A program made the translations under genes and the position numbers. From NCBI RefSeq assembly GCF_016654115.1, contig NZ_JAEQAZ010000009.1, forward strand, positions 62,001 through 126,000: a stretch of DNA of 64,000 nt, given 5' to 3'. The first letter of the stretch is position 1; each line of letters starts with the position of its first letter. The notes under the pieces are model-generated. The model was not told the origin of the DNA, searched no databases, and worked only from the letters and a program-made list of their open reading frames with translations. Source of the stretch: Streptomyces sp. MBT53 (GTDB lineage Bacteria; Actinomycetota; Actinomycetes; Streptomycetales; Streptomycetaceae). Positions 16,750 to 25,316 of this stretch are shown piece by piece.

Positions 16750-18027
16750 CTAGCGCGCGAACAACGAACTGGGGTCGACGACCCGCAGCTGCCCCAACTT
16801 GCCGTCGGACGACACCGTGCCGGTGACCTCCTTCGCCGAGCAGGCGGCGGGCAGTCCGGGTACCGCCTTGGAGTCACAGCTGAAGGTGATGCCGTGGCCG
16901 GCGGGCAGTACGACGTCCTTCGCCGTGCGCAGCGCCGAAGTGATCGTCTTCGCCGAGACCGTGCCGGTCAGCCCGTGCAGCGCGCGCACCAGGCCGAGCA
17001 CGCCCTGATAGCCGACCGCCGCGTAGCCCTGGGTGGGGGTGTCGGGGCTGTACTCCTTCATCACCTGCCGGAAGAGCTGGGCCTCCGGGTCGTCGCTGGC
17101 GGCGTCGAAACTGCTGAAGACCTGCAGCCCGTCCATGCCCGCGCCCACCGCCTGGACGACCTCCGGGGACACGCACGACTGGACGCTCATCCGGGCGATG
17201 CCGGCCCCGAGCGTGCCCATGGCTTGGAGCACGGAGGTGCACACGGTCGGATCCGCCACGACGGCGACGGCGTCGGGCTTGTTCCGCAGCGCGGCGCTCA
17301 CCTGCGGAGACGCGTCCGGGGTGCCCGCGGCCACCGTCACGATCTGCAGGCCGACACCGGCCCTGGCGAAGACCGGCTTGCCGATGGCCTCGATCCCGCT
17401 CACTGCGGCCGGTGCGTCGATCACGAACGCGGCGACCTTCTTGTATCCCTTCTCCTTGGCGTACGCGGCCATCGACGTCATGGTCGTCGGGAAACCGCCC
17501 GTCCAGGAGAAGGCGTTGGCGGTGGTGCCCTCGGAGTTGCTCGCGGCGATGGCGGTCGCCCAGGGAATGCCGGCCTTGGTCACGATCGGCACCATGGAGT
17601 CGCCCAGACCGCTGCTGGTCAGGACCACCGCGTCGACCTTCTGCTCGACCATCTGGTTCGCGCAGTCCCGGGCCGTCGCGGGTTCCTCCTTCGTCTTGCA
17701 GACCGTGAGTTCGACGGGCCTGCCCGCGATGCCGCCGAGGTTGGCGTTGGCGTACTTCATGGCCGCCTGGGCGGCTTCCCTGGTCTCGGGCTGGCTGATC
17801 GCGGAGCCGCCCTCGTTGGTGATGAGGCCGATCCTGACCGGTGCGCCGGTGGCCTTCTTCCCGGGGAAGGCGCTCGCCAGTGCGGCCGGGACTTTCGTGC
17901 TGTCCGCGGCGGTGGTGGCGCCGTCACCGCCGCTGCCGCAGCCCGCGAGCAGGAGCGTGGCCGACACCAGCGCGACCGACGCGCGTGACCTGGGTGAGGA
18001 GATGGCTCGTCCGACCGACTCGATCAT
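16750..18027 (-). CDS. ABC transporter substrate-binding lipoprotein (LivJ-type)
   Basis: The 425-residue protein has a lipoprotein signal peptide ending at the lipobox L-L-L-A-G-C near residue 30. A periplasmic-binding type I fold follows: I-G-L-I-T-N-E-G-G near residue 68, then alternating Rossmann-like halves. It binds the ligand of the fused Liv-like importer 45 bases downstream. ATG 18027 was chosen because it puts a short basic N terminus before the hydrophobic core; upstream in-frame codons look non-coding. The family takes branched-chain amino acids, amides, urea or aromatic acids. Confidence 0.9.
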   Translation of the reverse strand: MIESVGRAISSPRSRASVALVSATLLLAGCGSGGDGATTAADSTKVPAALASAFPGKKATGAPVRIGLITNEGGSAISQPETREAAQAAMKYANANLGGIAGRPVELTVCKTKEEPATARDCANQMVEQKVDAVVLTSSGLGDSMVPIVTKAGIPWATAIAASNSEGTTANAFSWTGGFPTTMTSMAAYAKEKGYKKVAAFVIDAPAAVSGIEAIGKPVFARAGVGLQIVTVAAGTPDASPQVSAALRNKPDAVAVVADPTVCTSVLQAMGTLGAGIARMSVQSCVSPEVVQAVGAGMDGLQVFSSFDAASDDPEAQLFRQVMKEYSPDTPTQGYAAVGYQGVLGLVRALHGLTGTVSAKTITSALRTAKDVVLPAGHGITFSCDSKAVPGLPAACSAKEVTGTVSSDGKLGQLRVVDPSSLFAR

Positions 18028-18406
18028 GTCTGCGTCCCAACGTGTCGGCGAGTGCCCGGCACTCGCTGCGATCAGCGACCGGCGGCGCCGTGCGGCGGCG
18101 CTGCCGTCCGAGAAAGTGAAGAGAGAGCCGCGAGTGGAGGTCGAACGGCACGAGGGCCGGGCGCCGCGGCAGACCATGCCGGCCGGCGTGCCGAGGGCTT
18201 GCCGAGGACTTCACGACCGGCGACGAGAGGGACCCTGCTCCGATGCGGGGAGAGGGACGGCCGATCCCCGCAAGGAGCGTCCGCAAGCAAGAAGAGTATA
18301 CGTAATTGCGCCACGCTGGAATGGGTCGTACGGGACTTGTCCATGCAGTCGACCCCTCTTCCGGCAGCATGCCTGGAATGAGGGGCCGAAATGTGTGGCG
18401 GGTCGG
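18028..18406. promoter_or_regulatory. Leader and promoter region of the Liv-type operon
   Basis: About 380 bases lie between the binding-protein start and the end of the upstream cupin gene, with no convincing gene. On the minus strand a TATACT -10-like hexamer is at 18295-18300, and TTCCAG lies 15 bases upstream, a poor -35. If used, it would give a long leader of about 260 bases. I recognise no riboswitch in it. Confidence 0.35.
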
Positions 18407-18874
18407 TCAGTGGCCGCGGTGCACCCAGCCCGCGTCGTGCCAGTACGTCTCAAGGCTCTCCATCGGCTCGGGCCAGGTCTCGACGTAGGTGACGCCCTCC
18501 GGTCCGGCCGTCATGAGATAGGGGGTTCCGGCCTCGCTGATCCAGAACTCGCCCGGCCCGATGGTCCGGCTGCCCTCTTCCCCGTCCTTGCCCCAGGCGA
18601 CATGGAACTCACCGCCGAAGACGATGATCAACTCGTCGAGGTTGTGATGGTGGCGGGGGACCGCGAAGTTCGGCGCGCACCGCAGGCCGTTCAGATTGAA
18701 CGACGGGTCCACCTTCGTCGACCACCACATGTTCCCTTTGAAGGTCTGCTCCATGTCGACCGGCGCATCGGCCAGGAGACCGCCCTCGCTCCACAGATAC
18801 GTGGGAGCGGACTGGTCGACCGGCAGCTCGATCCAGCCCTCGTCCGACAGCAGATTGAAGAACTCGATTCCCAT
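18407..18874 (-). CDS. Cupin-domain protein A
   Basis: The 155-residue single-domain cupin contains cupin motif 1 V-P-R-H-H-H-N-L-D-E near residue 75 and a G-P-G-E-F-W-I-S-E-A-G-T-P motif 2. The three His and the Glu/Asp are suited to bind a metal. It is clearly paralogous to the divergently transcribed cupin 136 bases away; both end E-T-Y-W-H-D-x-G-W-V. The role is unknown. Small cupins of this type occur beside Rieske oxygenase and ring-cleavage genes, and a Rieske operon follows here. Confidence 0.8.
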   Translation of the reverse strand: MGIEFFNLLSDEGWIELPVDQSAPTYLWSEGGLLADAPVDMEQTFKGNMWWSTKVDPSFNLNGLRCAPNFAVPRHHHNLDELIIVFGGEFHVAWGKDGEEGSRTIGPGEFWISEAGTPYLMTAGPEGVTYVETWPEPMESLETYWHDAGWVHRGH

Positions 18875-19009
18875 GCCCCGATAGTGGGGACCGGGGTGTG
18901 GCGTGTCATGCGTGAATCCCGTTGGCCGGGACCGGAGCCCCCGGTGGATGGGTCCCGATGAGCGGAACCCTTCGACGACACCATGTCCGGCCGTGCGTAC
19001 GGTCGCCGC

Positions 19010-19480
19010 GTGACTCTTACATTCGGTGATCTGGTGGAAGACGCGGACTGGGTTCCCATGGGCCTGGAACAGCAGGGCCATCCGCAGTACTTCTGGAACG
19101 AGGGCGGTCTGCTGCGGGACGCGCCCGTGGACTTCGCGGCGACGTTCGACGGCGCGATGTGGGTGACCACGAAGCCGATCGACATACCGCGCTTCAACCG
19201 CAACCCGCTGCGCGTACGGCCGAACTTCACGGTGCCCCGGCACCACCACAACGTCGACGAGATGCTCTTCGTCTTCGCCGGCGAATACCACATCGAGCAC
19301 TACGAGTCGGGCGAGCCACAGACCGTGCGGGTGGGACCGGGGGACGTCTTCCTCAGCCGGGCCGGCACGCCGTACACGATGACGGCGGGGCCCGAGGGCG
19401 TCACCTACATCGAGACCTGGCCCAAGCCGGTACGGGAGTTGGAGACCTACTGGCACGACGTCGGCTGGGTCCGGCGATAG
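19010..19480 (+). CDS. Cupin-domain protein B
   Basis: The 156-residue paralogue of the neighbouring cupin has motif 1 V-P-R-H-H-H-N-V-D-E and motif 2 G-P-G-D-V-F-L-S-R-A-G-T-P. I chose GTG 19010 because it lines up with the N terminus of the paralogue; ATG 18983 would add nine residues. Neither has a clear ribosome site, so leaderless translation is plausible. The pair may form a heteromer or be alternately expressed from the shared gap. Metal and substrate are unknown. Confidence 0.8.
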   Translation: MTLTFGDLVEDADWVPMGLEQQGHPQYFWNEGGLLRDAPVDFAATFDGAMWVTTKPIDIPRFNRNPLRVRPNFTVPRHHHNVDEMLFVFAGEYHIEHYESGEPQTVRVGPGDVFLSRAGTPYTMTAGPEGVTYIETWPKPVRELETYWHDVGWVRR

Positions 19481-19543
19481 GGCGCCGACACGATCGTGTC
19501 CCGGCTCCTGGGAGCCGGGACCACGGATCGGACGTCGGACGGG

Positions 19544-20971
19544 TCAGTCCGTCCAGAGGAACCGGTCGGCCACCCGGTGGTGGTTGTAGATGGTCATCTC
19601 CTGCTCCTCGCTCAGCCGGTGCCCGTCGAAGCTGGGCGAGTGCATGCCCACGGTCACCTCCTTGGCGTTCATCAGGTCCTGCGTGAAGATCTCACCGAGG
19701 TCGGCCTCGCGGAAGTCCTCGAAGAACTGCGGCTGGAAGTCCCGCTTCTTGTCGTAGTCGGCGACGGGGACCTGGTCCAGGCTGAAGATCTCGAAGATGC
19801 AGCTGTCCGGGTCGAGCCCGTCGGGCCGCGCCCGGTAGCCGAACACCGAACCCTGGTTGGGCAGCAGGATCGTGTTCGGGAACACGTTCCACGCCGTACC
19901 GGCCTCCGCCCACTGCTGGGGCGTGATGTCCGGCCAGTCGTAACCCTCGGCGAGCGACAACTCCTTGTACAGCTGCATGTAGTACTGGCCGGCGGTCATC
20001 CCCTCCGGCACCTCCGCCGTCTTCAGCGCCTCCGCGGCCCGCCAGCTCCGCTCGTTCTCCAGACCGCGCATGTCGTCGGCGATGTACTGCACGCTCAGCG
20101 CGACACTGAGCCGTTCGTCGGTCACGCCGCCCGTGCCCCGGTTGGCCGGGTCCTTGGCGACGTCCTTCTTCTTCGGGCCCACACTCGAATAGTGCGCGTG
20201 CCGCTCGTACACGGTCGTCGGCGCCCACATCCGGTTCTCGAGTTCCTTCATCGAGGCGATGTTGGTGTTCGACTTGTCGAAGCGGTACAGCTGCGGATGG
20301 GTCCCCGCCACGTGATAGGCCTCGAGGAACCCGTCCAGCGCCGTCTTCCAATTGCACGGCAGCAGCACGCTCTTGTGCCACCGGTACCGCATGTGCTCGA
20401 ACTGGAACGGCGCGAAGATCCGCGGAATCGGGTCCAGATATTCGAGCAGCGGCTTCGCGTCCGGGTCCATGTTGATGAACACGAACCCGCCCCACTGCTC
20501 CGCCCGCACCTGCACCAGACCGAGGTCGTCGTCCGAGCGCGGCACGAACTCCTCACGGTCCAGCACCAGCCGGATCGAACCGTCCAGGTTCCAACGCCAG
20601 CCGTGGAACGGGCAGATGAGCGAACCGACCCGGCCCCGCCCCCGCGCCAGCCGCGTACCACGATGCCGGCACGCGTTGAAATAGGCCCGGATCGAGTCCT
20701 TGCCCTCCCGCACGATCAGGATCGAATGACCACCGATCTCGTACTCGACGAAACAACCGACCCCCGGCAGCTCCTCCACCCGACAGGCCATCAACCAGGC
20801 CCGCGTGAACACCTTCTCCAGCTCCAGCTTGAGGAACTCGGGGTCCAGATAACGGCTCTTGGGCACGAACGCACGCGAAAGCCGGTACTTCTCCGGGACC
20901 TTCTCGGCCGGCACATCGCCCTCGAACCACGGGACACGACGGTCCACTTGGGGCTCAACCACGGCAGACAC
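19544..20971 (-). CDS. Rieske-type aromatic ring-hydroxylating oxygenase, alpha subunit
   Basis: The 475-residue protein has a Rieske [2Fe-2S] domain with ligands Cys101, His103, Cys120 and His123 (C-R-H-R-G and C-P-F-H-G-W). The catalytic domain has the mononuclear iron ligands His220 and His225 in E-A-Y-H-V-A-G-T-H. It would use electrons from the ferredoxin encoded just upstream. No small beta subunit gene is nearby, so it resembles alpha-only oxygenases. GTG 20971 follows AAGGAG with 9-base spacing. The substrate is unknown; C-terminal segments resemble large-substrate (steroid or terpenoid) oxygenases only loosely. Confidence 0.93.
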   Translation of the reverse strand: MSAVVEPQVDRRVPWFEGDVPAEKVPEKYRLSRAFVPKSRYLDPEFLKLELEKVFTRAWLMACRVEELPGVGCFVEYEIGGHSILIVREGKDSIRAYFNACRHRGTRLARGRGRVGSLICPFHGWRWNLDGSIRLVLDREEFVPRSDDDLGLVQVRAEQWGGFVFINMDPDAKPLLEYLDPIPRIFAPFQFEHMRYRWHKSVLLPCNWKTALDGFLEAYHVAGTHPQLYRFDKSNTNIASMKELENRMWAPTTVYERHAHYSSVGPKKKDVAKDPANRGTGGVTDERLSVALSVQYIADDMRGLENERSWRAAEALKTAEVPEGMTAGQYYMQLYKELSLAEGYDWPDITPQQWAEAGTAWNVFPNTILLPNQGSVFGYRARPDGLDPDSCIFEIFSLDQVPVADYDKKRDFQPQFFEDFREADLGEIFTQDLMNAKEVTVGMHSPSFDGHRLSEEQEMTIYNHHRVADRFLWTD

Positions 20972-21008
20972 CGATCACCACTCCTTCCACTGCTCACGCA
21001 GAGTCATC

Positions 21009-21290
21009 TCAGCCGGCGTCGGGACCGGCGACCTCGATCCCGTCGGTGCTCCGCACCACATGGATGCAGTTGCCCGGGCACTCGTCGGCTGCGTCGATCA
21101 CGTCCAGGCGCAGCCGGTTCGCCACATCGGCCTGCGCGCCCTCGGGCGTCAGCAGTTCCCCGTCCTCGCCGTTCTTGACGTAGGCCAGTCCGTCGTCGCC
21201 GAACTCGAAGACTTCGGGGGCGTATTGGGTGCACAGGCCGTCACCCGTGCACAGTTTCTGATCGATCCACACCCGTACTTCATCGCTCAC
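21009..21290 (-). CDS. [3Fe-4S]-type ferredoxin
   Basis: The 93-residue ferredoxin has the Cys pattern of Streptomyces 3Fe-4S ferredoxins: K-L-C-T-G-D-G-L-C near the N terminus and E-C-P-G-N-C-I near residue 72. It should pass electrons from the reductase encoded divergently to the Rieske oxygenase encoded directly downstream. GTG 21290 is preceded by GAGGAGGGCGAGG. Such ferredoxins also serve cytochromes P450, but no P450 is present in this window. Confidence 0.9.
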   Translation of the reverse strand: MSDEVRVWIDQKLCTGDGLCTQYAPEVFEFGDDGLAYVKNGEDGELLTPEGAQADVANRLRLDVIDAADECPGNCIHVVRSTDGIEVAGPDAG

Positions 21291-21497
21291 GAGCCTCGCC
21301 CTCCTCGTCCGCAGAAAGCCGTCCGTCATCGCGGTGGCCCGTGACAGTGACTCTCCACGCGGCGTCCCGGACCGTCCACCGACCGTCCCATCAGGCGGGA
21401 CCGGAGCCGACGGCCCTGATCGGAGCCGCCATAGACTCGGCCGGCCGACCACCGCCGTCCGCTGCCCACACTCCCCATCACCCCAGGAGGCCGGCCC

Positions 21498-22481
21498 GTG
21501 GCCGAGACCGTGACCACAGACATCCTCATCGTCGGCGCCGGCCCGATCGGGCTCTACGGCGCCTACTGCGCGGGCTTCCGCGGGCTGCGGACCGTCCTGG
21601 TCGACGCGCTGCCGCAGTGCGGCGGCCAGATCACCGCGCTCTACCCGGAGAAGGAGATCCGTGACATCGCAGCCGTCCCCGGCACCCGAGGCCGCGACGT
21701 CGTCACCGCCCTCAAGGACCAGGCCGACGCGTTCGGACCGACGTATCTCCTGGGCCGCCAGGCGGTCGCCCTCGCCCACTCGCCCGACGGACGCCCGCAG
21801 GTCACCCTCTCCGACGGCGTCACGGTGGATGCCGGAGCCGTCGTACTCACCGCCGGGATCGGCACGTTCACCCCGCGGACCCTCCCGGCCGGCGAGGAGT
21901 TCCTCGACCGGGGACTGAGCTACTTCGTCCCCGATCCGGCCGAACACACCGACCGCGACGTCCTCGTCGTCGGCGGCGGGGACAGCGCCGTCGACTGGGC
22001 ACTCGCCCTGCACCCGGTCGCCCGCTCGGTGACCCTCGTCCACCGCCGCGGCACGTTCCGGGCCCACGCGGCGAGCGTCCGCGAACTGCACGAGTGCGGG
22101 GTCGACATCGTCACCAACGCCCAGGTGGAGACCCTGGCCGGCGACCACCGGTTGCGCCGGGCGCACTTGAAGGTCGACGGGGAGACCGAACCCCGGGTGC
22201 TGACGGTGGACGCGGTCGTGGCCGCGCTCGGCTTCATCAGCAATCTCGGACCGCTGGCCGACTGGGGTGTCCAACTGGAGCGGCGCACGATCGTCGTCGA
22301 CACCAGGATGCGCACCACGGTCGAGCGGATCTACGCGGCCGGTGACGTCACCGCCTACCCCGGCAAGGTCCGCCTGATGTCCGTCGGCTTCGGGGAGGTG
22401 GCGACCGCGGTCAACAACGCGGCCGTCGCCCTGGATCCCGCGCTGTCCCTGTTCCCCGGACACTCCACCGAATCTGCGTGA
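21498..22481 (+). CDS. NAD(P)/FAD ferredoxin reductase (thioredoxin reductase-like)
   Basis: The 327-residue protein has two Rossmann motifs, G-A-G-P-I-G near residue 14 (FAD) and G-G-G-D-S-A near 158 (NAD(P)H), and the late A-A-G-D-V motif. No redox-active C-x-x-C is seen in the central domain, which fits the thioredoxin-reductase-like ferredoxin-NADP reductases. GTG 21498 follows AGGAGG. Being divergent from the ferredoxin and Rieske genes, it supplies the third component of that electron chain. A perfect terminator hairpin follows its stop. Confidence 0.88.
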   Translation: MAETVTTDILIVGAGPIGLYGAYCAGFRGLRTVLVDALPQCGGQITALYPEKEIRDIAAVPGTRGRDVVTALKDQADAFGPTYLLGRQAVALAHSPDGRPQVTLSDGVTVDAGAVVLTAGIGTFTPRTLPAGEEFLDRGLSYFVPDPAEHTDRDVLVVGGGDSAVDWALALHPVARSVTLVHRRGTFRAHAASVRELHECGVDIVTNAQVETLAGDHRLRRAHLKVDGETEPRVLTVDAVVAALGFISNLGPLADWGVQLERRTIVVDTRMRTTVERIYAAGDVTAYPGKVRLMSVGFGEVATAVNNAAVALDPALSLFPGHSTESA

Positions 22482-22488
22482 ACACGGG

Positions 22489-22523
22489 ACTCCCTCTCGA
22501 AGAGACCGTCTTCGAGAGGGAGT
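22489..22523. terminator. Bidirectional terminator, perfect 15-bp stem
   Basis: A 15-base arm (22489-22503) and its exact complement (22509-22523) flank a five-base loop. It lies 8 bases after the ferredoxin reductase stop and 20 bases before the end of the convergent flavoprotein gene, so it can terminate both. There is no clear T tract, which is common in high-GC actinomycetes. Confidence 0.85.
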
Positions 22524-22543
22524 TGAGGCCTTGTGCGTACCTG

Positions 22544-24130
22544 TCAGCTCTCGTCGGCCATGTCGACCGCGGCGATGTACGAGAACGCCATCGACGAACC
22601 GACGGGACCGCCCGCGCCCGGGTAGATCCGGCCGGACATCGGCGCCATCGTGTTGCCGGACGCGTAAAGGCCGGCGATCACCGAGCCGTCGGGCCGCAGC
22701 ACGCGGGCGTGGTCGTCCGTCTTGAGACCTCCCTTGGTCCCCAGGTCGGACAGCACGATCGAGGCCGCGTAGAACGGCGCCTTGTCGATCACCCCGAGAC
22801 AGGGGTTGGGCCCGTCGGTGTGCGACCCCGCCATCTGCGTGATCATCAGGTCCCAGGGATCCTCACCGCGACCGAACTCCTCGTCCTTGCCGCCCCGGGC
22901 GTACCCGTTGAACCGTTCGACGCTCTCGATGAGCGCACCCGGCGGCACACCGATCAACTCCGCCAACTCCTCCAGCGAGTCGGCCCGCTTCAGCACACCT
23001 GCGGCGACGAACTTCTCGACGTCGAACCAGCCCGGAACCTGCGGCGCGACCGGCAGCCCGGCGAACGCCCTCCTGTTGTCGAGCTGGCGCTGGTCGAACA
23101 CCCAGTGCGTCGGCAGGTGCGACACGCCTGACGACCTGTGCGCCTTGAGCATCTCGTGACCGGCGCGGTCGTAGGGGAGCCGCTCGTTCATGTAACGCTG
23201 GCCAGCCGCGTTGACCCAAATACCGCTCCAGACCGACGTGTAGAACACCGGGCGGGTGTCGGGCACGACGAGGCCCGGTGCGAACCACGACTCGTCGAGC
23301 AGGTCGGTCGCCGCGCCGATGTCGATGCCCGCGACGAGGGCGTCACCGGTGTTGCCCGGGCAGCCCTGGGTCCACTCGTCGGTGACTCCGGGCTGGAACC
23401 GCTCACGCAGTTCGCCGTTCCGCTCGTAGCCGCCGGCGGCGAGTAGCACGCCTCGGCGGGCGCGGAACTCGACCGACTCGCCCTCGCTCAGGGCCTCGAC
23501 GCCGACGACCGCGCCGTCCTCGACGAGGAGACGCGTCAGCCCGGTGTTCGTGCGCACGGTGCCGTTGCCGGTCTCCATGAAGGCGAGCAGCGCCCGGCCG
23601 ATGAGGGCCTGGCCGCCGATCATCCTCGGGCCGACCTCGACACCCCAGCGTTCCGTCCACAACGGCCTGCGCACCAGCGGTTCCAGCGCGCCGAGTTCGG
23701 ACCGGTCGAGGTCCGGAGGGAAGATGGTGCGCCCCTGCGGCAGGCTCCCCGGCCGTCCCGCGAAATAGTCCGGCACGCCCTGCCAGACGAACTGGCCGAA
23801 CCGCGGATTCCGCTCCAACTCCTCGATCAGGACGGGCCCCGCCCGCAGGAAGGCCTCCCGCAGCGAGGCCGGCGAGTCGTCGCCGACGATCGCGTCGAGA
23901 TAGGGGCGTGCGACATCGGGACCGTCCTCGACACCGGCCCGCTGCTCGGCCGCGTTGCCCGGCAGCCAGATCCCGGCGCCCGAATAGGCCGTGGTCCCGC
24001 CGACGTACTCCGTCTTCTCGATGACCAGCGTACGGAGCCCGCGGGAGGCCGCCGCGTACGCGCCGACGAGCCCCGCGCCCGAACCGACGACGATGACGTC
24101 GTAGGAATCGGCTGTGCCTTCGTCGCTCAT
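22544..24130 (-). CDS. FAD-dependent 3-ketosteroid-1-dehydrogenase-like oxidoreductase
   Basis: The 528-residue flavoprotein of the fumarate reductase/KstD family has the FAD motif G-S-G-A-G at 16-20, then K-T-E-Y-V-G-G-T-T-A-Y-S-G-A-G. A late segment P-F-Y-A-A-S-I-V-L-S-D-L-G-T-K-G-G-L and the C-terminal Y-P-G-A-G-G-P-V-G-S-S motif are typical of KstD relatives. These enzymes insert a double bond into a ring ketone or catalyse a related reduction. The downstream-strand neighbour set (VOC protein, Rieske oxygenase) suggests a catabolic route for a cyclic substrate. True steroid use is not shown. Confidence 0.88.
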   Translation of the reverse strand: MSDEGTADSYDVIVVGSGAGLVGAYAAASRGLRTLVIEKTEYVGGTTAYSGAGIWLPGNAAEQRAGVEDGPDVARPYLDAIVGDDSPASLREAFLRAGPVLIEELERNPRFGQFVWQGVPDYFAGRPGSLPQGRTIFPPDLDRSELGALEPLVRRPLWTERWGVEVGPRMIGGQALIGRALLAFMETGNGTVRTNTGLTRLLVEDGAVVGVEALSEGESVEFRARRGVLLAAGGYERNGELRERFQPGVTDEWTQGCPGNTGDALVAGIDIGAATDLLDESWFAPGLVVPDTRPVFYTSVWSGIWVNAAGQRYMNERLPYDRAGHEMLKAHRSSGVSHLPTHWVFDQRQLDNRRAFAGLPVAPQVPGWFDVEKFVAAGVLKRADSLEELAELIGVPPGALIESVERFNGYARGGKDEEFGRGEDPWDLMITQMAGSHTDGPNPCLGVIDKAPFYAASIVLSDLGTKGGLKTDDHARVLRPDGSVIAGLYASGNTMAPMSGRIYPGAGGPVGSSMAFSYIAAVDMADES

Positions 24131-24162
24131 GACGTTTCCTCTCCCGATCCCGAATTCCCTTG

Positions 24163-24714
24163 TCAGCGGCCCGCGTTGGACGCGGCCTCAAGATGTGCGA
24201 ACCCCTGGGCGGATGCCTCGTCCAGCTCCATGACCTCGACGTAGTGGCCCAGTTCGGCCGTCATGTCGAGATAGCCGAACCGGATGCCACCGCTGTCCCC
24301 GAACTGCTTCCAGGTCCTGCCGCTCGCGGCGACGATCGCGGACGCCTCGTCGAAGTCGTCGACGCGGAAGCCCAGATGATGCAGCGTCGCCGGCTCCCCG
24401 GGCCGGACGGCGCCGCGATAGAGGTCGACCGCGCCGCCGACCGGACGGATGATCTCCAGGTTGGTCGGCCCGGCGTTGACCAGCGCCACATCGATGACCC
24501 ACTCCTCGGCGGGCACACCGTCCACCACCACGAAGGGGGTGCGCGGGGCGTCGGTACCGACGGGCGGCAGGCCGCCGCCCAACGACGACTTGAAGTGCTT
24601 GACGGATCGCACGGTCCCCAGCCTCGATTCGAGGAACGTGGCCGCAGCGTCGATGTCGTCCGTCACATATCCGAGCTGCATGAAATTACGGAAGAGGTCA
24701 CTCAACGACCGCAC
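24163..24714 (-). CDS. VOC superfamily (glyoxalase-like) protein
   Basis: The 183-residue protein contains one vicinal-oxygen-chelate module pair: F-M-Q-L-G-Y-V-T-D-D-I-D at the start, then L-H-H-L-G-F-R-V-D-D-F near residue 110, and G-H-Y-V-E-V-M-E-L near 165. His and Glu in these positions usually bind a metal. I chose GTG 24714 because AGGGGG lies 7 bases upstream. It is followed by the KstD-like gene 32 bases on and is likely cotranscribed. It could be a dioxygenase, isomerase or lyase. Confidence 0.85.
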   Translation of the reverse strand: MRSLSDLFRNFMQLGYVTDDIDAAATFLESRLGTVRSVKHFKSSLGGGLPPVGTDAPRTPFVVVDGVPAEEWVIDVALVNAGPTNLEIIRPVGGAVDLYRGAVRPGEPATLHHLGFRVDDFDEASAIVAASGRTWKQFGDSGGIRFGYLDMTAELGHYVEVMELDEASAQGFAHLEAASNAGR

Positions 24715-24851
24715 TCGGCACCCCCTGCTCTGGCTGGCCCGGCGGACCACGGGCATCGACTGTCCATCCGCCCGTCACGGTCGTCCACCGGATGTCCCAC
24801 CAGACGGAATCGGCGGCGCCGGGGCGGATCCCGCGGTGGCACGATGCGGCG

Positions 24852-25310
24852 ATGACCACATCCAGCGCGGGGGCGGCCCAACTGCCCGTGGACCGGGCGG
24901 CGATCGAGCACCGGCTCATCACCATGCGCAAGTCGGTCGGCCAACTCGACGGGCTCGAAGCGCTGGACAGCGCACGCCTGGCCGCCGATCCGGGAGCCGG
25001 GCTCGTCATCGAACGCATTCTGGCGCTCTTGTACGACCTGGCCCTCGCCATCAACCGAACCGCGCTGTCGGGCCGACGACCGGGGACACCGACAGCCTCG
25101 TTCGGCGCGGCCGAGCGGGCCGGAGTGATCGACGCCGAACTGGCCGACGCCCTCGCGCCTGCGGACGGCCCGCACCACGTCCTCGTACAGCTGTGTCTGG
25201 ACAGCGACCCCGAGCAGGTCCGCGCGATCGTGGATGCCGCGCGGTCCGGATACCGGGAGTACGTACGGCAGGTGACCGACTGGATCACCGACGATCTCGG
25301 GGAGGACTGA
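24852..25310 (+). CDS. HepT-like (DUF86) protein lacking the RNase motif
   Basis: The 152-residue helical protein follows the HepT/DUF86 pattern: a long N-terminal helix, V-I-E-R-I-L-A-L-L-Y-D-L-A-L-A-I, then an A-E-R-A-G-V-I-D-A-E-L segment and a final helix. The catalytic R-x(4-6)-H-x-Y motif of HepT toxins should lie near residue 110; here the stretch reads G-P-H-H-V-L-V-Q-L-C-L, with the His replaced by Gln and the Tyr by Cys. No MntA nucleotidyltransferase gene is adjacent. It is therefore probably not an active toxin. It is convergent with the LysR gene. Confidence 0.65.
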   Translation: MTTSSAGAAQLPVDRAAIEHRLITMRKSVGQLDGLEALDSARLAADPGAGLVIERILALLYDLALAINRTALSGRRPGTPTASFGAAERAGVIDAELADALAPADGPHHVLVQLCLDSDPEQVRAIVDAARSGYREYVRQVTDWITDDLGED

Positions 25311-25316
25311 ACCCGG

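Noticed and set aside
24852..25310. A HepT/MntA toxin-antitoxin system
   Set aside because: The HepT catalytic motif is lost and no nucleotidyltransferase antitoxin gene lies on either side.
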